Counted from the stretch's first letter, positions 1 to 8,852 are shown. The stretch: DNA of 64,000 bases from Comamonadaceae bacterium (GCA_013297925.1 JAAFJC010000002.1:43403-107402), one strand, 5' to 3'. The notes: generated from the sequence alone by a model not told the origin. Translations and numbers: made by a program.

Positions 1-455
1 AAATCGGCAGCTTTTATGGTGGTCAGTGACATAACGGCTTTGTTTGTCTTGACGTCCTGATGTCTTGCCTGCTCATGAGCCTGCTTTTCCATAGCGTGCC
101 CGATTTCTGTGTTCTTGGAAATATGAGGTGTATCCACATCAATATCCAAATCGGTGTCTGCTTTGGTTGTTTGCGTCTGCGCGATAGCACTACTTTCAAC
201 TGAATTCGTAGTCACATGATCGGCTTGTATTTGCGGCGCAGAGACATCCAAAACCTTCAAACTAGGCATGGGTCTCAGAGCTTCTAGCTTGACGCCTTGC
301 GACGCAAACTGCCAAAACAAGGTCGAATTTGATAGCTGGCGATGGATCGATTTGGCATCAGCCAGCGGTCGATATGCGGAAACACCGACATGCGCCATCG
401 CCACAAGATTGGCGAAGCGCTGCACGTGTTTGGCTTGTACAGGGTCGATTAGCAT
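1..455 (-). CDS. Hypothetical protein, partial (C-terminus outside window)
   Basis: This frame is absent from the ORF track because it runs off the window. On the minus strand an ATG at 455 opens a reading frame with no stop down to base 1, about 151 residues. It starts MLIDPVQAKHVQRFANLVAM. It lies 15 nt after the stop of the V4R gene on the same strand, so it is probably the next gene of that operon. The first 75 residues look folded; the rest is rich in Q, T, D and S and may be a linker. I recognise no domain. The preceding bases show no strong ribosome binding site. Confidence 0.6.
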   Translation of the reverse strand, partial: MLIDPVQAKHVQRFANLVAMAHVGVSAYRPLADAKSIHRQLSNSTLFWQFASQGVKLEALRPMPSLKVLDVSAPQIQADHVTTNSVESSAIAQTQTTKADTDLDIDVDTPHISKNTEIGHAMEKQAHEQARHQDVKTNKAVMSLTTIKAAD

Positions 456-470
456 GTTGCTAGATTGCGC

Positions 471-1178
471 TTAAGCGTCCATATGAGCCAAAATCTCTGA
501 AGAATTAGCGCCCTCCTGCCTCCAAAAATCGGCAGCATTGACTTTCTTCTCATCGCCCACAAGAAACTTACATACATCATTGCCCATGGAATAACACTGA
601 ATCTCAATGCTTTGCCTCTCAATGCGCTCGTAGTAGCTGAAAGCGCCAGCAAACAGGCCCGCATACAAATGACATACAGGTTTCCCGAGCAGTTTCATGG
701 AACGTGCTACGGCAGAGTTTCGAATCTCCACGACAGTCAAGCCTTTTTCGCCGAAAGACAAATCGAGATGCCACCCACCGAATCCAGTGATTGTCAGCGG
801 CCACCACCAGCATTCCCAAACAAACCGCGGATTCATTTGCCAAATCTCTCGCTTGCCGCCACCAAACTCTTGACGCATACGATTGGCAAAACGGTGCATA
901 TCTTGCTCTGCCCAGGTTTTGCCACATTGATACATCATCAATGCACCTGCAGAACCCACTTCGTCTTCAATGCCTTGATGCAAACCAGCAATAAATGCAT
1001 CTGTGACTTTGGCGGCACGCTGACCATCTCGCAAAAAGATAGCGCCTCTTTGCGGGTCGTGCGCAAAAAATTCCTCAGGCACAAAATAATTGTGATAACC
1101 CCTGTAGCCACCTTGAACGGGGTCGATGCCGTCTGCTGGCGAGGTGGAGCTTGATGGTGTGGCTATTTGTGATGACAT
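471..1178 (-). CDS. V4R (4-vinyl reductase-like) domain protein
   Basis: A 235-residue protein. The C-terminal half carries a V4R signature: an LYAGLFAGAFSYYE segment followed by IEIQCYSMGNDVCKF, with two cysteines in the usual C-x3-G-x2-x-C arrangement. V4R domains bind small hydrophobic molecules or take part in tetrapyrrole chemistry (BchJ) and ligand sensing. The middle is tryptophan-rich (WECWWWPLTITGFGGW). I place the start at the ATG at 1178 rather than at the ORF-track start (1220), because GGAG lies 8 nt upstream and this start is 2 nt after the ferredoxin stop. The track start would overlap the ferredoxin gene. The substrate is unknown. The adjacent ferredoxin and heme oxygenase make a tetrapyrrole or bilin ligand plausible, which is inference. 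Confidence 0.75.
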   Translation of the reverse strand: MSSQIATPSSSTSPADGIDPVQGGYRGYHNYFVPEEFFAHDPQRGAIFLRDGQRAAKVTDAFIAGLHQGIEDEVGSAGALMMYQCGKTWAEQDMHRFANRMRQEFGGGKREIWQMNPRFVWECWWWPLTITGFGGWHLDLSFGEKGLTVVEIRNSAVARSMKLLGKPVCHLYAGLFAGAFSYYERIERQSIEIQCYSMGNDVCKFLVGDEKKVNAADFWRQEGANSSEILAHMDA

Positions 1179-1180
1179 GT

Positions 1181-1663
1181 TTATATCTCCGATGCAGAAC
1201 GCGTATTGATTTTTTGCCAATCGAAATCGACAGATTTGAGCTCATTGACGACTGAGCGGGTAATGATCTTTCCCTCTTGAATCAAAACACGAGCATCAAG
1301 TGGGTGCAAAACAGGCTGCTGCGCCCGCTTGCCAATCAGCTGCTCCAATTGAGCGAATGATTCAACATACAAACCCTTAGGTAATTCAACATGAATCCCT
1401 TCGCCAAGGACTTGTGCCTGGCATGCCAACCTGCTGTTTGCTTTAGCACCCGTTAGTACGGCAAGTGTTAGCTTTTCACGGTCGGTTTGTGGGGTAAGCT
1501 GGCTACTTCCTTCCACCACATGGACATGACAGGTTGCGCACAGACCACGTCCCCCACAAAGCATTTGCACAGGAACTTGACGCACCAGCATGGCATCAAG
1601 CAGTCTTTGCTTGGTTTGAATGATCGCCGGCTGGCTATCGTGCTTAAATTTGATGGTTTTCAT
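1181..1663 (-). CDS. [2Fe-2S] ferredoxin with C-terminal extension
   Basis: A 160-residue protein. The N-terminal 95 residues form a [2Fe-2S] ferredoxin domain with ligands C36, C42, C45 and C81 (C-x5-C-x2-C-x35-C), the spacing of adrenodoxin/Isc-type ferredoxins. About 65 further residues follow (PLDARVLIQEGKIITRSVVN region) that I do not recognise and that ordinary ferredoxins lack. It sits 24 nt after the 1357-residue gene and 2 nt before the V4R gene, so it is almost certainly cotranscribed with them. A cytosolic one-electron donor is expected. The divergent heme oxygenase needs electrons, so this ferredoxin is a natural candidate partner; that pairing is inferred from position. Confidence 0.88.
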   Translation of the reverse strand: MKTIKFKHDSQPAIIQTKQRLLDAMLVRQVPVQMLCGGRGLCATCHVHVVEGSSQLTPQTDREKLTLAVLTGAKANSRLACQAQVLGEGIHVELPKGLYVESFAQLEQLIGKRAQQPVLHPLDARVLIQEGKIITRSVVNELKSVDFDWQKINTRSASEI

Positions 1664-1687
1664 GGTTACAAAACGCCAAGCTCAAGG

Positions 1688-4600
1688 TCAAACCATTTGT
1701 AGCAGAGCATTGGTTTTATTGCCGGCAGCAATGGGCATGGCCTGAGTCGCTGATTTGATGGCCATTGTCAATTTTGTCATGAGTACGTTTTGCTTTGATT
1801 CATCCAATAAATTAGTTTCGCTCATGCTTTTGAACATAAGTAATAGAGGTGTTGCATCCATGTCGCCGTACATCAGAATTCGCGTCACTTTCCAATAAAG
1901 ACTGATTTCATCGCTTGAATCGGAGATTTTGTTGCGTGTCGCATGATTAAGCATGAGAGCTATCCATGCATCCGACCAATCTGAAACTGCCAGCGACCAA
2001 CTTGGTATCTTTTCCAGTTGCTCTTTGTGTTGATCGAGCCATAAACGGATGTTGTCTTGCTGGCTAGGATCGAGCAAGCACTGTTTTGCTAAATCATGCG
2101 CTGCTTCTTTGCGAGCCAGTCCATCATCCAGCATGGCAACGCAGCTTGCGCGGATCAATTTCGTAAGCGAGCGGTACGTGAGCTTATCGATTTGCACCTT
2201 GGCAGTCGTCATGAATTTCTTCTTGGAAACTTCAGACGAAAACGACTGCTCCATGGCTTTCTGTACCGCAAGGAATTGCTGTTCAAGCTGTGAACTGTTC
2301 AGACCGAATAGCGTAGCGACAATGGGTGTCTCCATGACTGCGCTGTCGTTGTTGTGCTCGTGGCTGCTCGTAATTCTGCAGAGCTTGAGCATCGCCTGTA
2401 CAAAGCGCCCACGCCTAATCGCGGCGAAGCGATTCACCGATTCAGATAATTTGGCTGCACGCGCGCGATCACGCTCAGCAAGCTGGAGGCTCATCAAGGC
2501 GCAAGCACCGCCGAAGTCATCCAAAACGCTCTTGGATATTCCAGAATCCAAAACTGACAGAAGTGAGCGCGATCTTTCGTTCCAGTTTTGCGGACTTTCA
2601 TTTACCCAAACCGAGCTTGACGTGATGCAAGCAGAGATCAAATCGCGTTTGTTAAACATCAGTGCATTTTTACAAGCGCTTGCGCACATCAAGCCCTCGA
2701 TAGCGATTCGCCACTCTAATTCTTCTTGAAGATTTTCAGCCAAAACAAAATCAGCGCCGGAATGCAAAATGTTTGCCAATTCTTCGAATCGCACCAAGCG
2801 TTCTGTCCCGCAAATGAAGTGAGTGAACCACGTATAGCAAGCGCGCTGTCGCAACGAGCTTGCATTTTGCGTAGCATGAACCTCCAAGTAGCGTATGAGC
2901 TGAAGCCAGGCCTTTGCATTCAGTGCCATATCGGGCTGTGAGCTATCTGTCAATAGATATGAAATTAGTCGCAGGGAGTCCAGTGCTGCATGTTCATGAG
3001 GGCGCGACAAAAGTATCATGCCAAGCTGAGTTAAAAACCATTGGGTCGCATCAACGTAGCCGTTCTTCAACTTACTACTCTGCGGGCTTGAGATTGATTG
3101 ATGGCCACTCTTAAAGCTGATGTGGTGGTTGTCGAGTAAATAGATTCCTAAGCTAACTTGCTCTGCTTGCTTTCTCAAACGGTGTATGAGTAATCCCAAC
3201 TTCAGCGTATGCTTATCGGATAAGGTTTCGGCCGCTGATTGCTCCCAAGCCGACAGCAAATCCTCTATCGCACCCTCGCCAAGTTCGCGCAGTAGCGAAA
3301 AAGTGACTGGCATCAATTGTGCTAAGGCCAAATCTGAATCAGGCTGCGTCGTATGCAGGCGCATGGCTTCGTTTGCCCAAGAATGCAGCGCATCAGGGCA
3401 GGCCAGTAGCAACTCATCTGGGCTCAATACTTGCCAAGAGTAGTTTTTGTTGGCTGAACCGCATTCCTTTTTCCAAGAATCTGTTCTGATGGGTGTCACG
3501 CCAAATTTGGTTAATTCGGCCTGGCCTTGATTAGATCCGATTGCAAAGTTTCTCTTGTACTGTAGCAAGATAGGTTCAAAGATTGAGCGATATGCCTCAG
3601 CATCGAGCAAATCTGCCAATGCATCTGATAGATGTTGCAAGTAAGTGCTGACAAATTCCACAGGGACTGCAGCGATATTCTTGCCAACAACCGTTTGCCA
3701 CCACCAAGCGTAGTTGTCGATTGCAGAATAAGGTGCTTGCATGAGCTCGTCACACATTTTAAGCAACGACCATCGACAGTCCATTCGACCGAGAAACCAT
3801 GCCTGATGATTGCCTTGTGGAGGTTCCGAGGCCAATCCCCTTTGAATTCTTCCAGCGTAATCTGATTCTCCCGCTGTGATAACGTAATCAACAAGTTTGT
3901 CAATTTCAACTCTAATCATCGTAGCCGCTTGACTTGATGCAAAGCTTTTTAGCCAAATTTGAAAGCCCGATTGAATGGAATCGCTCATGGATGCTGAATT
4001 GTTAATCGCGACGAGTCGAAACAGCGCATCCCGTAGTTGCCTGTGATCAGCAGCCACGGGCAAACCCAGCATCCACCTTGATGCCCAATTTCGCATTGCA
4101 TAAGCAGCACGATCCTCACCAATGCTCCTACTCAATGCGGAAAATCGCGCACTAAACACTAGGGCATCGCTACTAATTAAGCTTTTCTGGGGGGACTGTT
4201 CTGGAAGCTTTGCCCAATGGATTTGGGATTTCATTTGAGCATTGAGACATTGCTCAAGAATAGCTGCACTTTTGCGCATGGTCTCGGAAATGTTCGGATG
4301 CTTCTTGCTATCCCACTGGGAAAAAGCAGCGATGATTTGTTTGTAGCGCTTCCAAACCGGCAGGTCAAGACTGTAGTTCAAGTGCTGGGAGACAGACCAC
4401 CACATCACGCCAGCAGCAACTCTTGAGTCGTCACTGATTGCATGGGCTTCCACTGCTAAGGTGAGCACAGCATTGAGTTGCCTGATAAGTCGTTGGTGGC
4501 TGCTTGTATCTGCGGCACCTTCCACCATGCTAGAGGCAAGCAAGCTGAGGTTTTGCCTGGTTTCCTCAATGCAACTTTGTGCCTCGATTCTTGCTTCTGA

Positions 4601-5761
4601 CCATTGTGCAAGCCGATTCATCGATTGTTCAACGCGATCAAGCTCGTGTCTTTCAACGGACGGCCTGATCAATTCAATGAGGTCTTTGCAAGTGCTGCGA
4701 ATCCTGCTTCCCGTCCAGCCGGCGCGATACAAGGCCGCAATATCAATGCTTTTGGCCCATTCCATTGAGATCGTGCTTAACGGCTTTTGCGCGATGGCCA
4801 TTTGCAGCAGTGCCACCATATGGAGCTGCTTAACCGACGCAGATTGGTGTGCTGAATGGGTCAACCACACCCGAATAACATTAAAGAGTGGCACGCTACT
4901 GATGAGAATTTCATAGGCCGTACCAATATCGCTCACATTCTTATGATGAGAACGTGAAGCATGGTGATGCTCTAAAGCAATAAGCAGTCGCTCCCATTGA
5001 ATGGATTGCAAATTATTTTTCGCAACAACGTGGCTTAGAAATCCAAGCACGTACATGGAATACACATGAGCCGCTTTGCCGGGAGGTGTTCTGGCCCACT
5101 CTGAAAGCCATTGCTCCAAGGATGCTCGCAATTCTTCTTCATTGTCGCCAAGCTTCGCAGCACGCAACGTCGATTTGGCCTGCGTCAATGCAGGATCGAT
5201 GATCGCTCTTTCTTGATTACTGGTGCGATTTTGTAAAACATACAAGCGTAAGCTGTGTTGAATGGCATCAAACGCATTAGTCAACCGGGTGTAGGTTTGA
5301 TCCCCGACTTGGCTTGAGAATTTTAAAAGCAGCGCTTCAATGAGGCGTGCAGAATTGTTATTTGCTGTTGAGCTTGAAATTTTGTTGAGCAATGTGAACC
5401 AACTCGCCAGCCCTTTGCCAGATTGGACGATCTTCAATACCGATTGGTAGATTTCATTGAGCTTTGTTTGTCGCTCAGTTAATACGCCAGGGAAAGCGGA
5501 CACAACATGAGGGTCCTGGCTTAGCTGCTGAATTAGCTCTTGCCCACATGCTTCAAGCCGCTTGGCAGTTTCTGCTTTTGAATTTTGTATTTCAAGTTCG
5601 GAAATTTGCGAAAAATCCGTCGCGAAAATATGATGAACCAAAGCCGTACTGGTTGCAAACTCGCTGATGGGTTTCTGATTGCCAAACGAACTGTCGTGCG
5701 AAAAGTCACTGGTTTTGAAGCCTGATGTTGTTGAATCTTGAATTGCGACTGGTGCGTTCAT
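1688..5761 (-). CDS. Very large helical protein of unknown function (1357 aa)
   Basis: A single uninterrupted frame of 1357 residues. It appears almost entirely alpha-helical, with no signal peptide, no clear membrane segment and no catalytic motif I can name. Tryptophan-rich helices recur (VMWWSV, YAWWWQT, NWASRWMLG), suggesting several similar helical modules. The C-terminal stretch LYWKVTRILMYGDMD is loosely reminiscent of globin/phycobiliprotein-like helices, but I cannot establish this by eye. It heads the minus-strand unit (this gene, ferredoxin, V4R, partial gene) and is divergent from a heme oxygenase across 120 bp. A scaffold or binding protein for a heme-derived ligand is one possibility. 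The ATG at 5761 gives the longest frame; the upstream ribosome binding site is weak. Confidence 0.8.
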   Translation of the reverse strand: MNAPVAIQDSTTSGFKTSDFSHDSSFGNQKPISEFATSTALVHHIFATDFSQISELEIQNSKAETAKRLEACGQELIQQLSQDPHVVSAFPGVLTERQTKLNEIYQSVLKIVQSGKGLASWFTLLNKISSSTANNNSARLIEALLLKFSSQVGDQTYTRLTNAFDAIQHSLRLYVLQNRTSNQERAIIDPALTQAKSTLRAAKLGDNEEELRASLEQWLSEWARTPPGKAAHVYSMYVLGFLSHVVAKNNLQSIQWERLLIALEHHHASRSHHKNVSDIGTAYEILISSVPLFNVIRVWLTHSAHQSASVKQLHMVALLQMAIAQKPLSTISMEWAKSIDIAALYRAGWTGSRIRSTCKDLIELIRPSVERHELDRVEQSMNRLAQWSEARIEAQSCIEETRQNLSLLASSMVEGAADTSSHQRLIRQLNAVLTLAVEAHAISDDSRVAAGVMWWSVSQHLNYSLDLPVWKRYKQIIAAFSQWDSKKHPNISETMRKSAAILEQCLNAQMKSQIHWAKLPEQSPQKSLISSDALVFSARFSALSRSIGEDRAAYAMRNWASRWMLGLPVAADHRQLRDALFRLVAINNSASMSDSIQSGFQIWLKSFASSQAATMIRVEIDKLVDYVITAGESDYAGRIQRGLASEPPQGNHQAWFLGRMDCRWSLLKMCDELMQAPYSAIDNYAWWWQTVVGKNIAAVPVEFVSTYLQHLSDALADLLDAEAYRSIFEPILLQYKRNFAIGSNQGQAELTKFGVTPIRTDSWKKECGSANKNYSWQVLSPDELLLACPDALHSWANEAMRLHTTQPDSDLALAQLMPVTFSLLRELGEGAIEDLLSAWEQSAAETLSDKHTLKLGLLIHRLRKQAEQVSLGIYLLDNHHISFKSGHQSISSPQSSKLKNGYVDATQWFLTQLGMILLSRPHEHAALDSLRLISYLLTDSSQPDMALNAKAWLQLIRYLEVHATQNASSLRQRACYTWFTHFICGTERLVRFEELANILHSGADFVLAENLQEELEWRIAIEGLMCASACKNALMFNKRDLISACITSSSVWVNESPQNWNERSRSLLSVLDSGISKSVLDDFGGACALMSLQLAERDRARAAKLSESVNRFAAIRRGRFVQAMLKLCRITSSHEHNNDSAVMETPIVATLFGLNSSQLEQQFLAVQKAMEQSFSSEVSKKKFMTTAKVQIDKLTYRSLTKLIRASCVAMLDDGLARKEAAHDLAKQCLLDPSQQDNIRLWLDQHKEQLEKIPSWSLAVSDWSDAWIALMLNHATRNKISDSSDEISLYWKVTRILMYGDMDATPLLLMFKSMSETNLLDESKQNVLMTKLTMAIKSATQAMPIAAGNKTNALLQMV

Positions 5762-5799
5762 GTGATGGCTTGGCCCTGATATTTTGTTGCTTGTATTGT

Positions 5800-5811
5800 T
5801 TTCAATTGAAA
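5800..5811. promoter_or_regulatory. Palindrome in divergent promoter region
   Basis: TTTCAATTGAAA is a perfect 12-bp palindrome in the 120-bp AT-rich gap between the 1357-residue gene and the heme oxygenase gene. It is a candidate operator for both; no regulator is identified. Confidence 0.3.
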
Positions 5812-5881
5812 GTTTATTGAATGATAATAAAAGATGAATAATTCAGAGTTTCTAATAAATATTATTTGAAAGACCAACAAC

Positions 5882-6478
5882 GTGCAATTACTGAGCCAAC
5901 TTCGCATTCATACTTCCAATGCACATCAAAGACTTGATCAGCAATCGATTCTTACTCCGGTCATGAGCGGCGACGTTAAGCCCTTGGATATCTATAAAGG
6001 TCTTGTCGCGCTGAATCATGCCCATCATGTGGTTCACAGCGCGCTGAAAAACTTGTCGCTTGAAAAGCAATCTATTTGGGAGATTTTCGATGGTCGCACG
6101 CATTTGGTGCGTGATGCTGCGTATTGGCGCGAGCAAGTTCAGAAATTTCAAACTATTGAAACTGCTGACCCTATCAAGATCAACGCAATTGATTTGCATC
6201 AACTGTCGCATTACATGGGCGTGGCTTATGTGATGGAGGGTTCTGCTTTGGGCGGTTTGAAGCTGGCTAGGCACGTGAGTGATGCCCTGGGTGCGAATCA
6301 TCAAGCGGGATTGTCTTTTTGGCTCGCGGCGGATGCTGATCGTACGCGGTGGCCAAGATTTCTTCGTGTTTTGGAGAGCGCTTTGGGCATGCAACCAGAA
6401 CATTTCCAATCGACCATCGATGCAGCCAACGCATGCTTTGGAATATTTGAAAAGGCGCTCAACCCAGCTAGTAATTGA
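5882..6478 (+). CDS. Heme oxygenase (biliverdin-producing, BphO-like)
   Basis: A 198-residue protein of the bacterial heme oxygenase fold, which opens heme to biliverdin, CO and iron using reduced ferredoxin or another reductase. The probable proximal heme ligand is H15 in NAHQRLD. The distal-helix signature YVMEGSALGG lies at residues 116-125. Length is normal for the family (about 190-210). The start is a GTG at 5882; no ATG exists before the essential N-terminal helix, and the ribosome binding site is weak. It is transcribed away from the giant-protein/ferredoxin/V4R unit and ends 15 nt from the convergent gene at 6493. No phytochrome gene is adjacent, so iron recovery or bilin supply for another protein are both possible. 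Confidence 0.85.
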   Translation: MQLLSQLRIHTSNAHQRLDQQSILTPVMSGDVKPLDIYKGLVALNHAHHVVHSALKNLSLEKQSIWEIFDGRTHLVRDAAYWREQVQKFQTIETADPIKINAIDLHQLSHYMGVAYVMEGSALGGLKLARHVSDALGANHQAGLSFWLAADADRTRWPRFLRVLESALGMQPEHFQSTIDAANACFGIFEKALNPASN

Positions 6479-6492
6479 CCAATTGGCGGCGC

Positions 6493-7062
6493 TCATACCG
6501 TTGTCGCCTCCAACATTTGGCGTAGTTCGACGAGATGGGCTGCTGCATTGGGTGTGTTGTTTTTGATCATGAGCTCGTAAGCGCCCAAACTGGCTTGCAA
6601 TTGGCTCATTGTTGTGATTTCTTCGATGTCGCCAAGCATTGTCATGGCCAGAGAAGGTGCTTCTTGCAGTAAGAAATTCTCCATCAGCGTTTTTGCATCG
6701 TTTAGAGCGGATGCAGTCTTCTCTGGCGGCAGCATGTGCTGCGAGTTAGTGACCGTAAATGGCTGCGAAAAAGCCCCAAACGCTGGTAATTGCGCGGGCA
6801 AGGTTTCTGAATACGCTTCAATGACAGAATCTTTTTTAGTTTGCTCCATGATGGAATCAAGGATCGATGTGACCAATCCTAGGTCGATCAGGCGCTGTAT
6901 TTTTTCGGGTGCACAGATATGCGGCTTGAGCACGCGCTGCAAGTCAACTTCATTGCGCTTTCCATCGATGAATTTCAATAGCATTCTCAAGTCGTCAGGG
7001 AGCGACGAGTGCGAGTTGAAGGCTTCCAGCCTCCCTTGATTGGTGCGTATCAGTGGAGCCAT
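6493..7062 (-). CDS. Conserved-type hypothetical with winged-helix-like N-terminus
   Basis: A 189-residue protein. Residues 15-70 (SLPDDLRMLLKFIDGKRN and onward) resemble small helical/winged-helix modules common in Burkholderiales signalling proteins. The rest is helical with no catalytic motif. The start is set at the ATG at 7062 (MAPLIRT): AGGGG lies a few nt upstream, and this reduces the overlap with the upstream gene to 13 nt. The ORF-track start at 7107 would overlap by 58 nt. It is translationally coupled to the 127-residue gene before it and converges on the heme oxygenase gene. Function unknown; a regulatory or adaptor role is a guess. Confidence 0.65.
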   Translation of the reverse strand: MAPLIRTNQGRLEAFNSHSSLPDDLRMLLKFIDGKRNEVDLQRVLKPHICAPEKIQRLIDLGLVTSILDSIMEQTKKDSVIEAYSETLPAQLPAFGAFSQPFTVTNSQHMLPPEKTASALNDAKTLMENFLLQEAPSLAMTMLGDIEEITTMSQLQASLGAYELMIKNNTPNAAAHLVELRQMLEATTV

Positions 7063-7433
7063 ACATCCCCTAAGGTTTGTTTGAGGCTCTGATCTGATAC
7101 TTTCCATTCTGTGTGCATGATCTCCAAAACACCTCTGCGTTCTAAGTATTGCAGCAGATAAACCGTATCTGAGACGTTCCCGCGCATGCAGCGCTTGAGA
7201 TTCTCAAAGCTCACTGGCCCGTGGCTTAGCAGAGACAGCGCCCGGTAGTTATTGGCATTTTTCAGCTTTGTGTTAATTTCTGGCCAGCGCTTCAAAGAAT
7301 AAGCAGTTTTCTGCTGCGCATCCCCTTTTTGCCCTGGCATAGGCCACTTGTCCTGTAAGGTCTTCGTGTCCCACAGATAAGACGATTTTTGTAATAGATG
7401 ATGAATACCAAATTGACGAAAAATATGTAACAT
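7050..7433 (-). CDS. Small winged-helix-like hypothetical protein
   Basis: A 127-residue basic protein. The C-terminal half (RALSLLSHGPVSFENLKRCM and the helix-strand pattern after it) looks like a winged helix-turn-helix with a wing ending in RRGVLEI. Its stop lies inside the start of the next minus-strand gene, so the two form a coupled pair. It is the first gene of that pair, starting at the AT-rich gap shared with the LysR gene. I cannot name the family. DNA binding or protein interaction is inferred from the fold pattern only. Confidence 0.6.
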   Translation of the reverse strand: MLHIFRQFGIHHLLQKSSYLWDTKTLQDKWPMPGQKGDAQQKTAYSLKRWPEINTKLKNANNYRALSLLSHGPVSFENLKRCMRGNVSDTVYLLQYLERRGVLEIMHTEWKVSDQSLKQTLGDVWLH

Positions 7434-7859
7434 TTATTTAAACACCGCAGACTAAAGGTAAAAATTAATACATAAGTGCTATTTAATTAAGCTTTTTTTG
7501 AAAAATGAATAAAAAGCGTTAATCTTTTTTTAGAAATATGTTGTGTTTTGTTAGCTCTTTGTCTACTCAGACTTGTCATGGAATAATACAAAAGTGTGCA
7601 GTAGTTCACGATAAGTAACTTAATTCTCAGATGCTGCCTAAGCGCTGTCAATGCAAAAAATTGCAAAACAAAATTGCAAATTTGCTTGAATAAAGCTGTT
7701 GCGAAAAAGGGCGCTTCATATACATTGAAATAAATAGAAAACAACTAGATGTGCTTTGGCTTGCGGTAACGCAATGTCGAGACCTCTCATGTTGAGGGGG
7801 GCAGTCATCATCCGATGACTGCAGAGCAATGGTCAAGAACCAAGAGCATATTGAGTCAA
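7434..7859. other. AT-rich intergenic region with hairpin
   Basis: The gap between the divergent minus-strand pair and the LysR gene is clearly more AT-rich than its surroundings. It contains an imperfect inverted repeat (ATTAAGCTTTTT at 7486-7497 and AAAAAGCGTTAAT at 7511-7523) followed by a T-run, which could act as a terminator in the plus direction or as an operator. The ORF-track entries here (7487..7744, 7648..7866, minus) look like chance frames. No RNA gene was recognised. Confidence 0.4.
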
Positions 7860-8825
7860 ATGGCAATCGATCCCGCGCTTATCAGCTACTTCACGGCAGT
7901 AGCTCAATGTGAAAGTATTTCGCGTGCAGCAGACAAGATGGCAGTCAGCGGCAGTACAGTCAGCCGAAAAATTGATGAGATCGAAGATGTCTTGGGAGTT
8001 CGTCTCTTCGAGCGCGACACGAGGCATCTACGTTTGACAGAAGCGGGAAACGATTTCTTGTACTATGCGCAACAAGCCATCCACCTACTCGGACAAGGTG
8101 AGCAGGCGATGGCCAGCTACAACAAAGAGGTAAGAGGCTCCCTAAGAATTTGGTGTCCACCTGCATTTGGGCGGGAGTTTCTAGCCAGTACGGTGGCACA
8201 TTTTGGGGCGGCACACCCGCTTCTCAACATTTCATTGCAGTTGGAGGCTAGGCCTTTTGCACTCGGCTCATCGGAATTTGACATTGGCATTTGCGTAGGA
8301 ATGCCAACTGAAGGACGAGTGGTGATATCTCGTGTTTGTAGTTTTCAAAGTAGTTATGTGGCCACTCCCAAGTTTTTCAAAAAACATGGAATTCCGCAAA
8401 CAATGCATGATTTGGTGAGGATGCCCATCGTTACAGTGTTTCACGAACAAGAGATGAATGAGCGCTGCGTTATTCAATCTCCATGCGGGCAACAGGTGAG
8501 TTATGTATCAAAGTTAGCTGTGAATGATTCCGAACTAGCTATGAAGGCTATTCTGAGCGGGGAATACATTGGCAAGGTAATGCATTGGTATGCTCAATGC
8601 GAGTTGCTGAATGCAACGATCTACAAAGTTTTGCCAGAACTTATTGAAGAGAAGAACGTTTACGCGATGGTTCAGGGGCGCAAAGGCAATCCTCGCAAGG
8701 TGCAATTATTTATTGATTTTTTTAAGAGCCACATGCAGCCAACTATTGCTGATCTTGAGCGGCGCACGGCTTGCCTGCCTTACTGGGAAAAGGTGGTGGA
8801 AGGGGGGGGGGGCGATTACGCCTAA
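7860..8825 (+). CDS. LysR-family transcriptional regulator
   Basis: An N-terminal LysR helix-turn-helix (ISRAADKMAVSGSTVSRKID, then LGVRLFERDTRHLRLTEAG) is followed by a substrate-binding domain. I place the start at the ATG at 7860 (MAIDPALISYF) because family members start a few residues before this helix; the ORF track uses an ATG 45 nt upstream. The gene ends with a run of 11 G (8802-8812) encoding glycines just before DYA and the stop, a possible slippage site. A one-base shift would replace the last residues and extend the protein by about eight. It converges on the hydrolase gene at 8853. The target is unknown; the upstream divergent pair is the obvious candidate by position. Confidence 0.88.
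   Translation: MAIDPALISYFTAVAQCESISRAADKMAVSGSTVSRKIDEIEDVLGVRLFERDTRHLRLTEAGNDFLYYAQQAIHLLGQGEQAMASYNKEVRGSLRIWCPPAFGREFLASTVAHFGAAHPLLNISLQLEARPFALGSSEFDIGICVGMPTEGRVVISRVCSFQSSYVATPKFFKKHGIPQTMHDLVRMPIVTVFHEQEMNERCVIQSPCGQQVSYVSKLAVNDSELAMKAILSGEYIGKVMHWYAQCELLNATIYKVLPELIEEKNVYAMVQGRKGNPRKVQLFIDFFKSHMQPTIADLERRTACLPYWEKVVEGGGGDYA
8802..8812 (+). repeat. Homopolymeric G tract (11 G) at LysR 3' end
   Basis: Eleven consecutive G lie in frame within the last codons of the LysR gene. Tracts of this length are prone to slipped-strand change or to sequencing error. Confidence 0.9.
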
Positions 8826-8852
8826 GCAGCCTTACCGCGCGATTGTATGATT

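Noticed and set aside
268-474. 68-aa plus-strand ORF at the window start
   Set aside because: Overlaps the minus-strand partial gene that is open to the window edge and fits the operon.
612-1154. 180-aa plus-strand ORF opposite the V4R gene
   Set aside because: Minus-strand V4R protein has a recognisable domain, ribosome binding site and operon spacing; this one has none.
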